NCBI RefSeq assembly: GCF_020404745.1
Contig: NZ_JAIZAP010000003.1
Location: 1-64,000 of the forward strand
Direction: 5' to 3'
Length of the DNA: 64,000 nt
From: Aquibacillus saliphilus
Lineage (GTDB): Bacteria; Bacillota; Bacilli; Bacillales; Amphibacillaceae
In this document: positions 62,322-64,000 of the stretch, piece by piece
Layout: the number at the start of each line of letters is the position of its first letter
Numbering within the stretch: position 1 is the stretch's first letter
Position numbers and translations under genes: made by a program
The notes under the pieces: model-generated
The model's input: the letters and a program-made list of their open reading frames with translations, nothing else
Databases searched by the model: none
Told to the model about the DNA's origin: nothing

Positions 62322-63797
62322 ATGAATACATCTGAACTAATTTCCTACTTCAAAATTAAAGAAGTAGTTGGCGTTTTACCGGAAAAAATTACAGGGATTC
62401 ATAACGACTCCCGTAAAGTAGAACAAGAAAGCATGTTCATCTGTACTCGAGGATTTACTGTAGATGGACATGACTATTATCAGCAGGCGCTTGATAAAGG
62501 TGCATCCGTAATTGTTGCAGAAAAGCACCTTGATATAAATCCAAATGAAGCAGCATTAATTATTGTAAAAGATACCTTTAAAGCACTAGCACATCTTGCA
62601 AATAAGTTCTACAACTATCCATCAACGAAACTCAATGTTTTCGGGGTGACAGGAACAAATGGTAAGACTACTGTAACGAATCTTATTTACTCGCTACTAA
62701 CAAAAACAAATGAGAAGGCAGCTTTGGCAGGGACACTTGGTTTTGAAATTGAAGGAGAAAAATCAACTAGCGAAAACACCACCTGTGATGTCTTAACTAA
62801 TCAAAAGTTGTTAGATAAAGCTGTCAGGCAAGGATTAGATCATGTAGTAATGGAAGTTTCTTCCCACGGTTTATCACAGGGAAGGCTATGGGGTGTCGAT
62901 TTTGATGTGGTTGCCTTTACTAACTTGAGTCATGACCATTTAGATTATCATGACTCAATGGAACAATACGGTTACGTCAAGGGATTGCTTTTCGCCCAGT
63001 TAGGACAAGATCTAACAAAGGCAAAATATTTAGTGTTGAATCAGGATGATGATTGGTATCGGATTTTTAGTTACTGGTCACCATTTGAAGTTATTAGTTA
63101 TGGTTTACAAACAGATGCAGATTTTAAAGCAGTTGATATCGATTATAAAATTAACCAAACCTGTTTCACTTTAGTAACGCCTCAAGGAATTTTCAATGTA
63201 GAAACTAAATTGCTTGGTGAATTCAACATTTACAATATTCTAGCTGCAATGGCGTCTCTATTTGCCAAAGGGTTATCAGTAGATCAAATGGTGAACACCT
63301 TAAAAGATCTCCCTCCTGTTAATGGTCGGATGGAGAAAGTTGATATCGCAGCTCCTGTAACCATGTATATTGATTATGCACATACTCCAGACGCAATTGA
63401 GAAATCAATTAATTCTGTCCTACCGTTCAAAAAAGAGAAACTTATTTTCTTAGTAGGAACTGGTGGTGACAGAGACAAAGTAAAGCGTCCACTGATGGCA
63501 GAAAAAGCATCCGCAGCAGATTACGTTGTTTTAACAATAAATGACCCTCGTTATGAGGATCCAAATACAATTCTTAAAGATATGGAAAAGGGAATGTTAC
63601 ATGAAAATTACGTATTAATAGAAAATCGGGAAGAGGCAATCTCTCATGCGATCACTTTTAGTGAACCTGGTGATATACTAATTTTCGCCGGAAAAGGGCA
63701 AGAAGATTATCAAATTGTTAAAAATAAAAAAATAGCACACAGTGATTTAGATACTGTTAAAAAACACTGTCTTAAAAAGTATACCTATAAAGTTTAG
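62322..63797 (+). CDS. murE: UDP-MurNAc-tripeptide synthetase (MurE-like)
   Basis: The 491-residue ligase adds the third residue to the peptidoglycan peptide. It has the N-terminal UDP-binding domain (GIHNDSRKVEQESMFICTRGF), P-loop GVTGTNGKTT (108-117), SHGLSQGRL, LSHDHLDYHDSMEQYGYVKGLLF (the carbamylated lysine region) and the C-terminal domain. The residue-selecting motif is NDPR (407-410) instead of the DNPR seen in diaminopimelate-type MurE. The usual dcw cluster genes are not nearby, so it may be a second copy with altered specificity. The start follows GAGAGGTTA. Confidence 0.92.
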   Translation: MNTSELISYFKIKEVVGVLPEKITGIHNDSRKVEQESMFICTRGFTVDGHDYYQQALDKGASVIVAEKHLDINPNEAALIIVKDTFKALAHLANKFYNYPSTKLNVFGVTGTNGKTTVTNLIYSLLTKTNEKAALAGTLGFEIEGEKSTSENTTCDVLTNQKLLDKAVRQGLDHVVMEVSSHGLSQGRLWGVDFDVVAFTNLSHDHLDYHDSMEQYGYVKGLLFAQLGQDLTKAKYLVLNQDDDWYRIFSYWSPFEVISYGLQTDADFKAVDIDYKINQTCFTLVTPQGIFNVETKLLGEFNIYNILAAMASLFAKGLSVDQMVNTLKDLPPVNGRMEKVDIAAPVTMYIDYAHTPDAIEKSINSVLPFKKEKLIFLVGTGGDRDKVKRPLMAEKASAADYVVLTINDPRYEDPNTILKDMEKGMLHENYVLIENREEAISHAITFSEPGDILIFAGKGQEDYQIVKNKKIAHSDLDTVKKHCLKKYTYKV

Positions 63798-63873
63798 TCC
63801 TTCTCTTGACCAAGGAGAGGGGCTAAACCTATTAATTAACAGGGTAGGTTCATTGGTAACAATGATGATTAAC

Positions 63874-64000
63874 CTATAACTTATTTAACAAGGCCTTCAA
63901 CGTTTTAATTTCTTCATTTGACAAGGTAATTCCTTTACCCATTTTTTCGTGGTCAGGTGCCCAATCCCTTAAATCATATTTTGCTTCTCTTTTATTCCAA
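63874..64000 (-). CDS. YdbC/PC4-like protein, 3' end only
   Basis: The minus strand encodes the last 42 residues of a protein ending KYDLRDWAPDHEKMGKGITL and then SNEEIKTLKALLNKL, matching the C-terminus of YdbC, a PC4/SUB1-like single-stranded DNA-binding protein. The rest lies beyond the right edge. 63798-63873 holds only a weak hairpin. Confidence 0.8.
   Translation of the reverse strand, partial: WNKREAKYDLRDWAPDHEKMGKGITLSNEEIKTLKALLNKL

Overview
The window is chromosomal DNA from a low-GC, endospore-forming Bacillaceae, probably a Virgibacillus/Oceanobacillus/Gracilibacillus-type relative. Support: a Bacillus-type 16S 5' end, spore genes (sspE, sspK, pdaA), strong AGGAGG-type ribosome sites, sigma-A promoters, and gene order close to the Bacillus subtilis stretch ygxA-ygzB-perR-bcp-gsaB-ygaE-ygaD-ygaC-sspE-mutY-yfhP-yfhJ-sspK-yfhH-recX-yfhF-yfhE, followed by pdaA-yfkC-yfkD-yfkF-yfkH-yfkI-yfkJ and yflA-yflK-yflJ. 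Family names come from reading the translated sequences and from memory of relatives; no database search was run.

Layout. 1-440: 5' end of a 16S gene reading leftwards, with two promoters. 0.6-20.6 kb: conserved ygxA-to-yfhE block (heme synthesis, peroxide sensing, ABC exporter, spore proteins, DNA repair, RecX), with cobalamin adenosyltransferase, M29 aminopeptidase and potassium channel genes added. 19.5-20.4 kb: an acetyltransferase gene behind a structured leader that looks like a three-state transcription attenuator. 20.6-20.8 kb: a dense DnaA-box cluster. 21-28 kb: accessory genes (cidA/cidB-like pair, SufR-like regulator, SulP transporter with a decayed UspA gene behind it, DoxX protein, DUF1611/ornithine-racemase-like operon). 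28-33 kb: tRNA-Ala, a yxlEFG-like ABC operon, and a YtrA-type regulator with its ABC transporter. 33-43 kb: amidinotransferase-fold hydrolase, secreted metallo-beta-lactamase-fold protein, a 52-bp tandem repeat array, clpE with CtsR sites, acyl-CoA synthetase, and two large proteins of unknown function. 43-61 kb: pdaA-yfk-yfl block interrupted by an antiporter, an amino-acid ABC pair lacking its ATPase, and a PerR-box-controlled metal-efflux P-type ATPase. 61-64 kb: mreBH, a second-locus murE, and the end of a YdbC/PC4-like gene.

Linked functions. perR, its own Per-box promoter and the P1B-4 ATPase with a perfect Per box form a peroxide/iron circuit. mreBH and murE both concern wall synthesis. 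sspE, sspK and pdaA act in spores.

No transposase, prophage or CRISPR array was found. The intergenic DNA instead carries four families of short dispersed repeats: a 52-bp tandem family, a GC-rich palindromic element, a GGCGC...GGAGCTAGACAT element, and a small inverted-repeat element ending in AATCAATTTCATAATTA.
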